NCBI RefSeq assembly: GCF_049808615.1 | Contig: NZ_JBNCAN010000032.1 | Coordinates: 1 to 41,420 of the forward strand | Length of the DNA: 41,420 bases | Source of the DNA: Modicisalibacter sp049808615 | GTDB taxonomy: Bacteria; Pseudomonadota; Gammaproteobacteria; Pseudomonadales; Halomonadaceae | Direction of reading: 5' to 3' | Part shown: piece after piece, positions 1-8,132 of the stretch | Position numbering within the stretch: the first letter of the stretch is position 1 | Layout of the letters: every line of letters starts with the position of its first letter | The notes under the pieces: generated by a model | What the model saw: the letters and a program-made list of their open reading frames with translations, nothing else | Databases searched by the model: none | What the model was told of the DNA's origin: nothing | Position numbers and translations under genes: made by a program

Positions 1-99
1 TTAGCGGGCCCGAAGGGCGAGTCTCGGGAAGAGACGAGTAGAGTCCCGGAGTGCCGGCCAGCGGACGGCCGCCCCGCTCCTCGTCAGGCCTTTATCCGA
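1..99. other. Unassigned GC-rich left edge
   Basis: This stretch is GC-rich and does not look coding. One plus frame has a stop at positions 2-4 and another stops near 40. It contains a short hairpin (GTCTC/GAGAC around 20-34) and several GGA triplets, and it runs straight into the terminator at 100-126. It may be the 3' untranslated end or RNA 3' end of something that starts left of the window. I cannot assign it from this fragment. Confidence 0.25.
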
Positions 100-126
100 C
101 CCCCCAGCCTCGCCGGGGCTGGGGGG
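100..126 (+). terminator. Probable rho-independent terminator
   Basis: A perfect 10-bp GC stem (CCCCCCAGCC at 100-109, GGCTGGGGGG at 117-126) with a 7-nt loop is followed by a weak T/G tract (TTGTGTGT). It would end a transcript entering from left of the window and isolate the small lipoprotein gene downstream. The poor U tract lowers certainty. Confidence 0.55.
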
Positions 127-339
127 TTGTGTGTGGTAGAAAAGGGGTGATGAAAAGATCGAACAGTTTCTAGATCCATTACGGGCGTGGCCGTTTTTAC
201 GAAGTTTTCACAGCAGTTTCTTTTTATCTGCACAAGTACATATTATCAAAGGATATTCTTGAGAGTGATGACGGTGGTAACCGCTTCTGATACGAGTTAT
301 CGTGCATTGGCTATTTAATGATGTCCAGAGGAGGCGAAA

Positions 340-537
340 ATGGAAAAGACTTTGATGCGTAAGCTAGGCTTGGCACTGTTGATGGCGCTGTTATTGGGCG
401 GCGTTGCTGCTTGTGATGATCAGGGGCCAGCTGAAGAAGCGGGCGAAAATATCGATGAAGCCGCAGAAAATGCAGGCGATAGCGTAGAAGAGATGGGCGA
501 AGAGATTCAAGATTCTGCTGAAGATGCTCAGAACTGA
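340..537 (+). CDS. Small acidic lipoprotein
   Basis: A 65-residue protein preceded by a strong AGGAGG five bases before the ATG, which fixes the start. Residues 1-24 form a lipoprotein signal peptide (Met-Arg-Lys, a Leu/Ala-rich core, then Val-Ala-Ala before Cys25). The mature part is about 40 residues, almost entirely acidic and Ala/Gly (many Glu and Asp, with no aromatic residue seen). The residues after the lipidated Cys are Asp-Asp; in E. coli an Asp at +2 keeps lipoproteins in the inner membrane, so retention there is inferred. The rest is predicted helical or disordered. A strong bidirectional terminator follows at once, so it is monocistronic. I do not recognise a named family; small envelope-stress lipoproteins of entericidin type have a similar layout, but this one is not basic. 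Function unknown. Confidence 0.85.
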   Translation: MEKTLMRKLGLALLMALLLGGVAACDDQGPAEEAGENIDEAAENAGDSVEEMGEEIQDSAEDAQN

Positions 538-573
538 ATGCTATAGTCTGTCTGGATACTTATAAAGGTTGTT

Positions 574-609
574 AAAAAGCCGGGCAGTTTTGAACTGCTC
601 GGCTTTTTT
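574..609. terminator. Bidirectional terminator between convergent genes
   Basis: A hairpin with stem halves AAAAAGCCGGGCAGTT and AACTGCTCGGCTTTTTT (one mismatch near the middle) is flanked by A and T runs, so it works on both strands. It serves the lipoprotein gene from the left and the Tim44-domain gene (stop at 629) from the right. Confidence 0.9.
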
Positions 610-628
610 AGTGAATTTTTACTGTATG

Positions 629-1447
629 TTAGACATTCGGATTCTGTTCAATACCCTGGATGAACCAAGGGGCTTCATTACGTAAGTCGCGAACCAAGTG
701 CCAGGTTTCGTTGAACTCATTATGCTCACCGTTTTCATCGATGATGCCATGAAAGAGTACTGTCGCTTCGGCTTGACGATCATATTCCCGTACATCTCCC
801 AGCTCTGCAAAAAGGCGCACGATGTCGGTTCGGTTGTTTGCTGACTGGAGGTCGCGCTCTTGGCGTAGCTGATTGTAGAGTTCGGGAGTCACATATTCCT
901 GGATACTACTGAAGTCATTGTTATCCCAGGCGCGCTGGAGAGTCATGAAATGCTCCTTGGCACTGCCCAAGAAGCGCTCTTTGTCGAACCAGGCTGGCTG
1001 GGCTGAGCCACTGCCACTAAATCCAGAAGCCGCGAACGCCGGTTGCTGATGGCTGGTTTGTGTTTGATGCTCGGAGTAACTTTGCGGGCCCGAGGCGATG
1101 GACACTCTGCGTCTACGGCTGAACAGGCGAAAAGCTAGCCAAATGGCGCCAGCGATCAGCAGCATGTCGAGTAAGCGCAACTCGTCGAAAGCCCCACCGA
1201 AAAATAGTGATGCCAATAGACCACCAGCGAGTAGGCCGGCGAAGGGTCCAGCAAAGCGTGATAATCCTTTTGAAGGCTGACGCTGCGGCGAACTTGCCGT
1301 TCTGCTTGGTGTGCTGGAAGGCGTGTTCGCAGAGCGTGAATAGGAACCGAAACTCTTGCCGCCCCCGAATCGCTTGGCCTCGGCATGGTCGACGGCCAAT
1401 CCGAACCCGAGCAAGCCAACCAGCAGCATGACTAATAGATTACGCAT
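629..1447 (-). CDS. Tim44-domain membrane protein
   Basis: A 272-residue protein. Residues 1-24 are a signal peptide ending Ala-Glu-Ala. A Gly-rich basic motif follows (RFGGGKSFGS, 26-35), then a Ser/Thr/Pro linker, two hydrophobic segments at about 64-87 and 92-110, an Arg cluster, and a C-terminal Tim44-like domain from about 150 to the end, with the typical alternation of a helix (FLGSAKEHFMTLQRAWDN) and strands ending in the Trp-His-Leu-Val region. Bacterial proteins of this build are inner-membrane proteins with the Tim44-like (NTF2-like fold) domain; their task is not established. The gene stands alone between yaaA and the shared terminator at 574-609. Family assignment is fairly sure; function is open. 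Confidence 0.85.
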   Translation of the reverse strand: MRNLLVMLLVGLLGFGLAVDHAEAKRFGGGKSFGSYSRSANTPSSTPSRTASSPQRQPSKGLSRFAGPFAGLLAGGLLASLFFGGAFDELRLLDMLLIAGAIWLAFRLFSRRRRVSIASGPQSYSEHQTQTSHQQPAFAASGFSGSGSAQPAWFDKERFLGSAKEHFMTLQRAWDNNDFSSIQEYVTPELYNQLRQERDLQSANNRTDIVRLFAELGDVREYDRQAEATVLFHGIIDENGEHNEFNETWHLVRDLRNEAPWFIQGIEQNPNV

Positions 1448-1537
1448 CTAGTGCCTCCCAATAAAGGCGTCAGGACAAAGACGCTCATTCTAGCGTTTAT
1501 TTCTGCTTTAGTATCTTTATTGTGGCTCATTGGCCGG

Positions 1538-2311
1538 TCATGCCTCCTCGCGGGTGAACACTGGAGTATCGTCCTCCGACATAGCGAAATTGAAGCGATA
1601 GCCGGCGATATCGAACTCCTTGAGCATATCCGGTGAGTCGATACGGTGGCGTATCAGCCAGGCACACATCAAGCCGCGCGCCTTTTTGGCATAGAAGCTG
1701 ATGATCTTGTACTCACCATTCTTGGCGTCCTTGAATATCGGCGTGACGACTCTCGCGGATAGTCGCTTGCTATCGATGACCTTGAAGTATTCATTGGAAG
1801 CCAGGTTGACGAGCACATTGGATCCGCTTTTGCCAATGGCGGTATCCAGATCGCGTGTGAGGCGTTCTCTCCAGAAGGCATAGAGATCCTTGCCGGCGGC
1901 GTTGGGCAGCCGTGTTCCCATTTCTAGGCGATAAGGCTGGATCAGATCGAGCGGGCGTAACAGGCCGTAGAGACCCGAGAGAATACGCAGATGCTCTTGG
2001 GCAAATGCATTATCGTTGGCATCGAACGATGTGGCATTCAGGCCAGCATAGACATCGCCCTGAAAGGCTTGGGCGGCCTGCTTAGCGTTGTCAAGATCGA
2101 AGGGGAGATTCCATTCGGTGTGGCGGGCGGTATTGAGTCCGGCCAGTTTGTCGCTGATGCCCATCAGCTGAGCGAGCTGATGGGGCGAATAGTCGCGTAG
2201 GATCCCAATCAATACCCGGCTCTGCTCAAGATAATCAGGCTGCGTGTATTGATCAGAGGTAGGCGGAGTTTCGAAGTCCAATGTCTTGGCGGGTGAAATG
2301 ACACTTAGCAC
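1538..2311 (-). CDS. yaaA: Peroxide stress protein YaaA (DUF328)
   Basis: 257 residues, the family length. The N-terminus LSVISPAKTLDFETP is the hallmark of YaaA. The conserved blocks NATSFDANDNAFAQEHLRILSGLYGLLRPLDLIQPYRLEMG (read in pieces) and the C-terminal KKARGLMCAWLIRHRID and FNFAMSEDD are present. The start is a GTG at 2311, with AGGAG seven bases upstream. In E. coli YaaA is made under OxyR control and lowers intracellular free iron during H2O2 stress; the family fold also binds DNA. I see no convincing OxyR site here. It is transcribed alone, with a 320-base non-coding stretch upstream. Confidence 0.95.
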   Translation of the reverse strand: MLSVISPAKTLDFETPPTSDQYTQPDYLEQSRVLIGILRDYSPHQLAQLMGISDKLAGLNTARHTEWNLPFDLDNAKQAAQAFQGDVYAGLNATSFDANDNAFAQEHLRILSGLYGLLRPLDLIQPYRLEMGTRLPNAAGKDLYAFWRERLTRDLDTAIGKSGSNVLVNLASNEYFKVIDSKRLSARVVTPIFKDAKNGEYKIISFYAKKARGLMCAWLIRHRIDSPDMLKEFDIAGYRFNFAMSEDDTPVFTREEA

Positions 2312-2631
2312 AAGGTGCTCCTGAAATATCGGTCGTTAAAGTCGAGAGTATACCAAGCGTCTGCGAGAGATCAGCCATGAAGTCTCATTATCGACAGGGT
2401 TCAGAAAAAAGGGTTGAAATATTGCAGTGCAGCACTATGATGTGAACTGTCACCGTCCTTAAGTAACAAAGGGCAGGAGGCGCGGGTTGAGTCCGCCGTC
2501 AGGGAGGCGTATGCTTGCCCACCGATGATCCGGCAGCGGCCGGCACGGTCGGTAGTAAGGAGATGTAGGGCTCAGAACGAGCCGAATTCGACATTGTCAC
2601 CCAAGGCAAATTGGATTTAAGGTTCTTAGCC
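2312..2631. other. Non-coding stretch between yaaA and a Sel1-repeat gene
   Basis: About 320 bases between divergent genes. It must hold the promoters of yaaA (minus) and of the Sel1 gene (plus), but no clear consensus boxes stand out. A small hairpin, GGCTC/GAGCC with a 5-nt loop, lies at 2569-2583, just after an AAGGAG run that faces only an ATG-TAG start-stop pair. No convincing small ORF or known RNA was seen. Confidence 0.4.
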
Positions 2632-3141
2632 ATGACGCAGGCGTCTTCCTTGTTCACGCGGCTTGAGTTTCGGCTGGCAGAGCAACTTTTCCATACACGT
2701 TGGTTGCCACGTTCTCCGCGCACCCAGCGGCTAACTCTGCACCTGTTCCAGCGCTGTGCCGAAGCAGGACATGTTGATGCATTATCGGTCTATGGCCATA
2801 TGCTTTTTCATCGCGGTATAACGCCCCAGGACAAGGCCAAGGGTGCGCGTTATGTACTGCAGGCAGCACAAAATGGTGATATCCACGCTCAATATCAGGC
2901 TGCAAAGATCTACGAGTTTGGTTGTGCCCAATACCCGCGTCGCGACGATCATGCGGTCACGTGGTATGCCCGTGCCGGGGAGTCGGGCCACCCCATGGCA
3001 GCCGAGCGCCTGGCTCGTGCCTATCGTTTAGGCGAATTGAGCCTCCCAGTAGATGCACAGCGCTCTGCCCACTGGCAGGAATTGGCCAATCGCGACATCG
3101 GCAATGCCGAGGCTTCCGTCCAAAAGTTTCAGGCACACTAA
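2632..3141 (+). CDS. Sel1-like repeat (TPR-type) protein
   Basis: 169 residues from the ATG at 2632. An in-frame TTG at 2611 would add seven residues but has no better ribosome site. At least three Sel1-type helix pairs can be read: CAEAGHVDALSVYGHMLFHRG, then AAQNGDIHAQYQAAKIYEFG, then ARAGESGHPMAAERLARAYRLGEL, each with the Ala...Gly...Ala...Tyr spacing of SLR repeats. There is no signal peptide, so it is probably cytoplasmic. Sel1 proteins act as protein-protein scaffolds; the partner is unknown. The neighbour downstream on the same strand is a DEDDh exonuclease, 143 bases away. Family call good, role unknown. Confidence 0.8.
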   Translation: MTQASSLFTRLEFRLAEQLFHTRWLPRSPRTQRLTLHLFQRCAEAGHVDALSVYGHMLFHRGITPQDKAKGARYVLQAAQNGDIHAQYQAAKIYEFGCAQYPRRDDHAVTWYARAGESGHPMAAERLARAYRLGELSLPVDAQRSAHWQELANRDIGNAEASVQKFQAH

Positions 3142-3284
3142 ACGCCTGACATGCTTTGAGTAGGCCTACCTTAGTAGCGTAATAACGATATCTAAGCATG
3201 AAACCGGGTACTCTATCCAGAATAGGGTGTCGTGGTATTTCTCTTGCCCGCCCAAATTCTGCTCGAAGATAGGAACGTGATGAC

Positions 3285-3788
3285 GTGACGCTGCCTATAT
3301 TGCTCGATGTCGAAGCGTCCGGTTTCGGCCGCGGTAGTTATCCCATCGAGATCGGCTTGGCTAGAGCGGACGGCAGTACCTGTGCCTTCCTGGTTCAGCC
3401 ATTGCCGGAATGGATCCATTGGGATCCAAAGGCAGAGCTGTTGCACGGTATCTCGCGCAATCGTTTGCAACGCGAAGGCCATCCGTCAGTGAAGGTTGCG
3501 CGCTGGCTCAATGATGAGCTCGGCACTTCTGGTATCGCCTATAGCGACAGCTGGGGGTATGACAATACATGGATTTCCCTATTGTTTTATCATGCAGGCG
3601 TGTTACCGCGCTTTCGTGTCGAAGCGCTTCGTCGGCTGCTTAGCGACGTCCAACTGGCACAATGGAAACGGGTCAAGGAAGCGCTAATAGAAGAACGCGG
3701 CATTCAGCGTCATCGTGCCGGAGAAGATGCCCGTTTGCTGCAGCTGACCTATCTGCGAACGCTAGGCTCACGGAGCGGCGAACATTAG
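3285..3788 (+). CDS. DEDDh-type 3'-5' exonuclease family protein
   Basis: 167 residues starting at a GTG; the ATG five bases earlier runs into a stop. Exonuclease motifs are visible in order: Exo I with Asp8 and Glu10 (ILLDVEASG), the HGISR block at 54-58, an Exo II aspartate (Asp93 in GYDNTW), and Exo III as His143-x4-Asp148, the DEDDh signature. This is the RNase T / DnaQ epsilon fold without any extra domain. Such stand-alone proteins trim or proofread DNA or RNA 3' ends with two metal ions, but the substrate cannot be told from sequence. It ends 24 bases before the convergent quinone oxidoreductase gene. Confidence 0.85.
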   Translation: MTLPILLDVEASGFGRGSYPIEIGLARADGSTCAFLVQPLPEWIHWDPKAELLHGISRNRLQREGHPSVKVARWLNDELGTSGIAYSDSWGYDNTWISLLFYHAGVLPRFRVEALRRLLSDVQLAQWKRVKEALIEERGIQRHRAGEDARLLQLTYLRTLGSRSGEH

Positions 3789-3812
3789 TCGTCGCAGACT
3801 CGCCTTACCCTG

Positions 3813-4802
3813 TCACGCCTGGTCATTCACCGAAAGCAGTACCTTCCCCATGCTTGCATTGCTCTCCACGTAAGCCATGGCATCTTCGGCCTGTTGAATG
3901 GGGTAGTCGCGATCAATCAGAGGCTGCAGATCACCTTGGACCAGGCGCGGCCAGACATGCTTATACAGCTCGTCAAGAATCGCTCCCTTGGCCTGAGGTG
4001 ACTTGCTGCGCAAGGTCGAGCCGATCAAGCGTTGGCGCTTCATCAGCATGCGCCCAAGGTCCAGTTCTGCGCAGCGTCCGCTCATCAAGCCGATCAAGAC
4101 TAGACGACCGTCGGCATTGAGCACTTGCTGATTATCAGCCAGGTAATTGGCCCCTACGGGGTCCAGAATCATGTCGGCACCACCCCAGGCCTTGACCGCC
4201 TCGACGAAACTACCGCGGTGTCGATTCCATCCAGCATCTGCACCCAGCGCCAAACACTTTTCCAATTTGGCATCGCTGCCGACGGTGACGAAACACGGAT
4301 GACCGAAAGCACGGCATAATTGAATGGCGGTCGTGCCGACACCACTGGCGCCTGCATGTAACAGCACATGTTCGGCCCTGCCCTCAACCTGGTTTAGGCT
4401 CAGGCCGCCTTCCATGAACAGGTTGAGCCAGGCGGTGGCGAACATCTCGGGTAACGCAGCCGCTTCACGCAATCCGAAGCCCTCGGGCAGTGGCAGCACC
4501 TGCGCTTGATGTACCAGCACTTCCTCTGCATAACCGCCACCGGCCAACAGTGCACAGACCTGCTGTCCGCTTTGCAATCGGTCTACCTGCGTGCCGGTTT
4601 CGACTACCGTACCGCTGATCTCCAGGCCGAGAATCTCGGAGGCCCCTGGCGGTGGCGGATAGCCGCCAGCACGCTGCATCAGATCGGCTCTATTCATGCC
4701 AGCCCAGGCGACACGGATGCGTACATCGTTGTCGTCTAGAGGCCCCGGCGTCGACTGCTCACGCCAGTTTAATGTTTGGTCGTCATGGGTGATGGCATAC
4801 AT
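3813..4802 (-). CDS. NAD(P)H:quinone oxidoreductase, zinc-independent MDR family
   Basis: 329 residues, standard length. The N-terminal GroES-like domain has AGMNRADLMQRAGGYPPPPG and LGLEISGTV. The Rossmann domain carries the nucleotide motif HAGASGVGTTAIQL near residue 150. The catalytic zinc cysteines of alcohol dehydrogenases are absent, as expected for the QOR / PIG3 (TP53I3-like) branch, which reduces quinones with NADPH. ATG start at 4802. It lies 26 bases downstream of the LOG-family gene on the same strand and is probably co-transcribed with it. Confidence 0.9.
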   Translation of the reverse strand: MYAITHDDQTLNWREQSTPGPLDDNDVRIRVAWAGMNRADLMQRAGGYPPPPGASEILGLEISGTVVETGTQVDRLQSGQQVCALLAGGGYAEEVLVHQAQVLPLPEGFGLREAAALPEMFATAWLNLFMEGGLSLNQVEGRAEHVLLHAGASGVGTTAIQLCRAFGHPCFVTVGSDAKLEKCLALGADAGWNRHRGSFVEAVKAWGGADMILDPVGANYLADNQQVLNADGRLVLIGLMSGRCAELDLGRMLMKRQRLIGSTLRSKSPQAKGAILDELYKHVWPRLVQGDLQPLIDRDYPIQQAEDAMAYVESNASMGKVLLSVNDQA

Positions 4803-4828
4803 GATGTCTTCCTTGATCCCCAGATTGT

Positions 4829-5380
4829 TTAACGAGGCTGCATCTGAGACTCGAGCATGTTCAGCAGCGCGTCGGCAAAGGGGGAGTTCAACAGTTTGGC
4901 GCGAGTATTCGTGGCCAGAAAGCCAGCCCTCGTGGCATTGTCCAGAAAGCCTAGCAAAGGCTTATAAAAGTCCGCCACATCAAGCACGCCGACCGGCTTG
5001 TCATGCAGTCCCAGGTATTGCCAGGTCCATACTTCGAACAACTCTTCCAGAGTGCCTATGCCCCCAGGCAGCGCAATGAAGGCGTCGGCATGCTCGGCCA
5101 TGACGGCCTTGCGTTCATGCATACTGGTAACACGGATCAGCTGACTTAGACCAGAGTGAGCCATTTCGCGTTCGATCAACTGGTGAGGTATTACACCAAT
5201 GACTTCGCCACCGGCCTCGAGCACGGTGTCGGCGACGATTCCCATCAAACCGACATGAGCACCGCCATAGACCAGTCCATAGCCCCGTTTTACGAGACTA
5301 CGGCCCAATTCGATGGCCGCTTTACGAAAGCGTGGGTCGTGACCTTCGCGTGATCCCAGATAAACGCAGATTCTCGGCAT
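4829..5380 (-). CDS. LOG-family protein (TIGR00730), probable nucleoside monophosphate phosphoribohydrolase
   Basis: 183 residues. The family signature PGGIGTLEE lies at 105-113, with GGAHVGLMG near 39-47 and the SMHERKAVM block around 86-94 that supplies substrate-binding Arg/Lys. Proteins of this family release free base from cytokinin riboside 5'-monophosphates or AMP; in bacteria without plant contact they probably act on nucleotides. Soluble, no signal peptide. It follows the DUF501 gene by 54 bases and precedes the quinone oxidoreductase gene, all on the minus strand. Confidence 0.92.
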   Translation of the reverse strand: MPRICVYLGSREGHDPRFRKAAIELGRSLVKRGYGLVYGGAHVGLMGIVADTVLEAGGEVIGVIPHQLIEREMAHSGLSQLIRVTSMHERKAVMAEHADAFIALPGGIGTLEELFEVWTWQYLGLHDKPVGVLDVADFYKPLLGFLDNATRAGFLATNTRAKLLNSPFADALLNMLESQMQPR

Positions 5381-5434
5381 AACACTTTCCCGTCGTCACT
5401 CTTTTTTTCATGAGCCAAGCAAGCAGATAGACGC

Positions 5435-5956
5435 TCAAGGCAGGCTGTCGATAACGCCATATTCCGCATCCAGCCATTGGCCGATGACATTATCGCCGCA
5501 AAGATGATGGGCATACTGAGTGTGTAGGCAACGCACCTGATCCCAATTGGTGATGCCCCCGATGCCACGCTGGCGAAGCAGTTCGGTATAGCCTCGTTGT
5601 TCGGCTAGATCGCGATCTTCTTGAGTCATGTGTTGCCAACGCCGGGCAACATAGTCTTCATGACTGCGATGGTAGGCGGTGAGAAAGGCGGAGTCTTCTT
5701 TCAGGCGCGCTTCGAGTTGCTTGATCACTCCGCGAGCCTCGATATGCGAAAGCTCGACCTTGAGTCGGTCAGAGCTCAGCCAGTAGAGAGTCGGAAAAGG
5801 CTTGTCATCGACGATGGACTGCATGCGCAGTACCAGCGGCGTGTCTTCACCGTCGATGGCGGTGATTGCCTGAATACCGCGGGGCGCCCGGCCAAGTTGC
5901 CTGGCAATGATCGTCAATTGGTCATCATTTGGAACTTGATCGGTTTGGATCACCAT
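5435..5956 (-). CDS. DUF501 domain protein
   Basis: 173 residues. The conserved N-terminus (DQLTIIARQLGRAPRG) and the block PLVLRMQSIVDDKPFPTLYWL are typical of DUF501. The C-terminus has RGIGGITNWDQVRCLHTQYAHHL, with conserved His and Cys residues that could bind a metal or act catalytically. The biochemical function of the family is not known. Its start codon lies 32 bases inside the end of the upstream hypothetical gene (5925-6260), so the two are probably translated together. Confidence 0.88.
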   Translation of the reverse strand: MVIQTDQVPNDDQLTIIARQLGRAPRGIQAITAIDGEDTPLVLRMQSIVDDKPFPTLYWLSSDRLKVELSHIEARGVIKQLEARLKEDSAFLTAYHRSHEDYVARRWQHMTQEDRDLAEQRGYTELLRQRGIGGITNWDQVRCLHTQYAHHLCGDNVIGQWLDAEYGVIDSLP

Positions 5957-6260
5957 GGTCGTCGTCGGGGTCCCGCAGAAATTTGTTCGAACGTGCTACG
6001 CCACGAAAAAAAGCCTTGTTGAGCTGCACAGGCGTCGGCACATAACCCCATTGACGCTCACAATACTCATTGGCACGAATGATCAGTGCATCGTAGAGGC
6101 GGTTGAAGGGCGCATCATAATCGTAAGGGTCGTCGCCGAACAAGCGTATGTGAGGATAGTCGGCGAAGCGTTCGACGAAGTAGCGCTCGAGATCGGCTTC
6201 GACGGCACGATGACGCTCGACATCCTCGGGATCGATCCATAGATCATAGCGAATTGCCAT
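5925..6260 (-). CDS. Hypothetical acidic protein upstream of DUF501
   Basis: 111 residues with a good ribosome site (GGAG, five bases before the ATG). Cytoplasmic, rich in Asp, Arg and Tyr (DPEDVERHRAVEADLERYF, PYDYDAPFNRLYDALI). No motif is recognised. The C-terminus is an Asp/Arg/Ser tail (DPDDDHGDPNRSSSK) encoded in the 32 bases that overlap the start of the DUF501 gene. The overlap supports real coding and tight coupling with DUF501. Function unknown. Confidence 0.75.
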   Translation of the reverse strand: MAIRYDLWIDPEDVERHRAVEADLERYFVERFADYPHIRLFGDDPYDYDAPFNRLYDALIIRANEYCERQWGYVPTPVQLNKAFFRGVARSNKFLRDPDDDHGDPNRSSSK

Positions 6261-6335
6261 GCTGGCTCCAGAGCAATGTCGGTGGGCAATATCTGATTAT
6301 GACAGTCCAGTGTGACAGTTTATCCGGCCGGGTAC

Positions 6336-6806
6336 TCAATTTCTTGCCAGTGGCACGAAGCTGGCTTGGGTAAGACGTTGCAGATCGCTGGGGCGCAAAG
6401 CAATCTCGAGACCTCGCCGTCCGGCACTGACATACAGATGCTTACGGTGCTCGGCACCAATGTCGATATAGGTTGCCAGACGTTGCTTCTGACCCAGTGG
6501 ACTGATGCCGCCCACCACATACCCGGTAGCACGCTCCGCTGCCGGCGCCTCGGCGAGTACCGCCTTCTTGGCTCCTGCAGCGCGAGCCAACGCCTTGAGA
6601 TCGAGAGTGCTTGAAACCGGCACCAGGGCCACAAGCAAGCGCTGACCGTCGACGCTGGCCAGCAATGTCTTGAATACTTCCTCCGGTGAAAGCCCCAGAG
6701 CGTTGACCGCCTCTTCGCCATAGGCTGGTACATTCGCATCATGCCGGTATTCGAGTAGCTCGAAGTCGATACCGCGTTCTTCCAGCAAACGAATGGCGGG
6801 TGTCAT
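6336..6806 (-). CDS. ybaK: Cys-tRNA(Pro)/Cys-tRNA(Cys) deacylase YbaK
   Basis: 156 residues, the family length. It contains the catalytic lysine (Lys46 in PEEVFKTLL), the GGISPLGQK loop and the closing SAGRRGLEIALRPSDLQRL region that mark the YbaK branch of the INS/ProX editing family. The enzyme hydrolyses Cys wrongly attached to tRNA(Pro) after leaving prolyl-tRNA synthetase. Its ATG overlaps the stop of the thioesterase gene by four bases (ATGA), so translation is coupled. Confidence 0.95.
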   Translation of the reverse strand: MTPAIRLLEERGIDFELLEYRHDANVPAYGEEAVNALGLSPEEVFKTLLASVDGQRLLVALVPVSSTLDLKALARAAGAKKAVLAEAPAAERATGYVVGGISPLGQKQRLATYIDIGAEHRKHLYVSAGRRGLEIALRPSDLQRLTQASFVPLARN

Positions 6807-7213
6807 GCACTGTCCTCGCTCTCATCCACCAAGTGCTTCTCCAGTTCGCGGCGAATGTCCGGTGGTAGAGGAGTGGCGTGCTTAACCGTGTGATCGTAAT
6901 ACACCAGTACGGTGTTACCTTGCGCGCCGGGGCGGCCGTACTGCCACGCCTCCTGGGTGACGGTGAAGGAACTATTGCCCAGTCGCGAGAGCCAGGTGCG
7001 CAGCTCGATGTCCTCGCCGTAAAAGAGTTCGGCGCGATACTCGACCTCCATACGGGCCATGATCAGTGACCATTTGCGTGGATCCAGGTCCGGCGTGAAC
7101 AGCCGAAACACATCGTTGCGTGCCCATTCGAACCAGGCGGGGAGGCGGGTGTTATTGATGTGACCCAAAGCGTCGGTATCGTAGAAGGCGGGCTCTATCT
7201 GGCGAGTGAACAT
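6803..7213 (-). CDS. Acyl-CoA thioesterase, 4HBT hot-dog family
   Basis: 136 residues from the ATG at 7213, chosen because AAGGA lies seven bases upstream; other in-frame starts at 7219 and 7240 are poorly spaced. The motif FYDTDALGHINNTRLPAWFEWAR carries the conserved Asp (YDTDALGH) of the 4-hydroxybenzoyl-CoA thioesterase / YbgC-FadM type. EYRAELFYGEDIELRTWL and VLVYYDHTVKHATPLP complete the hot-dog fold. It cleaves fatty acyl-CoA thioesters in the cytoplasm; the exact chain length cannot be told. First gene of a pair with ybaK. Confidence 0.9.
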   Translation of the reverse strand: MFTRQIEPAFYDTDALGHINNTRLPAWFEWARNDVFRLFTPDLDPRKWSLIMARMEVEYRAELFYGEDIELRTWLSRLGNSSFTVTQEAWQYGRPGAQGNTVLVYYDHTVKHATPLPPDIRRELEKHLVDESEDSA

Positions 7214-7258
7214 GAACATATCCTTTGTAGAGAGCATCAACCTGAGCCCGGCACCGGA

Positions 7259-8074
7259 TCAGGCACGAGCGGTAGCATGACGACCTTGCCACCAGATTTG
7301 CAAGCGGGTCCATAGCAAGAGCCACAGAGTGGCGACAGCGAAGCCGATCAGCGTTCCCAGGAGGAGACCCAGGGTCGAGTAGGTCAGCGATACGCATAGC
7401 GCATACCAGAGCAACGACCCCAGTCCCGCTGGATAGTGCTTGATCACCGTGGCAACCGGCGCGGCCCCATGGGTCAAATGGAGTATGACCAGGAAAGGGT
7501 ACATGGTGACCGGGAAGGCGGCGAGTATACCGGCCCAGGCAGTGGGCACCACATGGGCAAGCCCGGTGATCAGGAAGATGATTCCCGCGGCCAGGCCCGA
7601 GCGAAAGGCCAGGGCCCACCAGGAAAAACGCCCTCGGGCGACGGCACGGGCATCCGGCACACGGCGATAGAGCCATGTGAATACCGCTATGGCCACCAAC
7701 GTGGTCAATGTGCCGCTTATTCGATTGAAATCCGCCTGGGCCAGCAATGTACTGGCGACCAGCCAGCACAGAAGGCCGCCCGCCGTACCTGCCAGTACCC
7801 CGGACAAACCGTCGCGTCGACCGCACAGCAGATAGCCGCCGCCAAGCGCCAGAGTCGAGGTAAAGCCGGCCAGGGTGTGCACGGCGCTGTCGGCGGCAAA
7901 CTCGGGAGACAGTTCGAGGCCGATGAAGAACAAGGCAATGGCGGTGCCCAGCGGGTACCCGGAGAGCAGCCCTGCAACCCGCGTGCTGACACGTTCGGCG
8001 ATCATCGACAAGCCGAGTACGACACCTACGGAAATCAAAAGCTTGGCTATCTGCAAGATTAATGGCGCTTCCAT
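7259..8074 (-). CDS. Polytopic inner-membrane protein with internal repeat
   Basis: 271 residues with about eight to nine hydrophobic segments. Start ATG with AAGGA seven bases upstream. Two related segments can be read: VAGLLSGYPLGTAIALFFIGLE near residues 32-53 and WAGILAAFPVTMYPFLVILHL near 180-200, both a Gly-rich turn followed by Pro and an aliphatic helix. This suggests a duplicated half, as in many small transporters. The C-terminus is basic (WQGRHATARA), likely cytoplasmic. I do not recognise a named family; a transporter role is inference only. The next gene on the strand, a thioesterase, starts 45 bases downstream. Confidence 0.8.
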   Translation of the reverse strand: MEAPLILQIAKLLISVGVVLGLSMIAERVSTRVAGLLSGYPLGTAIALFFIGLELSPEFAADSAVHTLAGFTSTLALGGGYLLCGRRDGLSGVLAGTAGGLLCWLVASTLLAQADFNRISGTLTTLVAIAVFTWLYRRVPDARAVARGRFSWWALAFRSGLAAGIIFLITGLAHVVPTAWAGILAAFPVTMYPFLVILHLTHGAAPVATVIKHYPAGLGSLLWYALCVSLTYSTLGLLLGTLIGFAVATLWLLLWTRLQIWWQGRHATARA

Positions 8075-8132
8075 TAAAGGTTCCTTCGGTCCATCAAGAT
8101 TGTCTTACATATTACTGTTTTATCAGTAGTGC

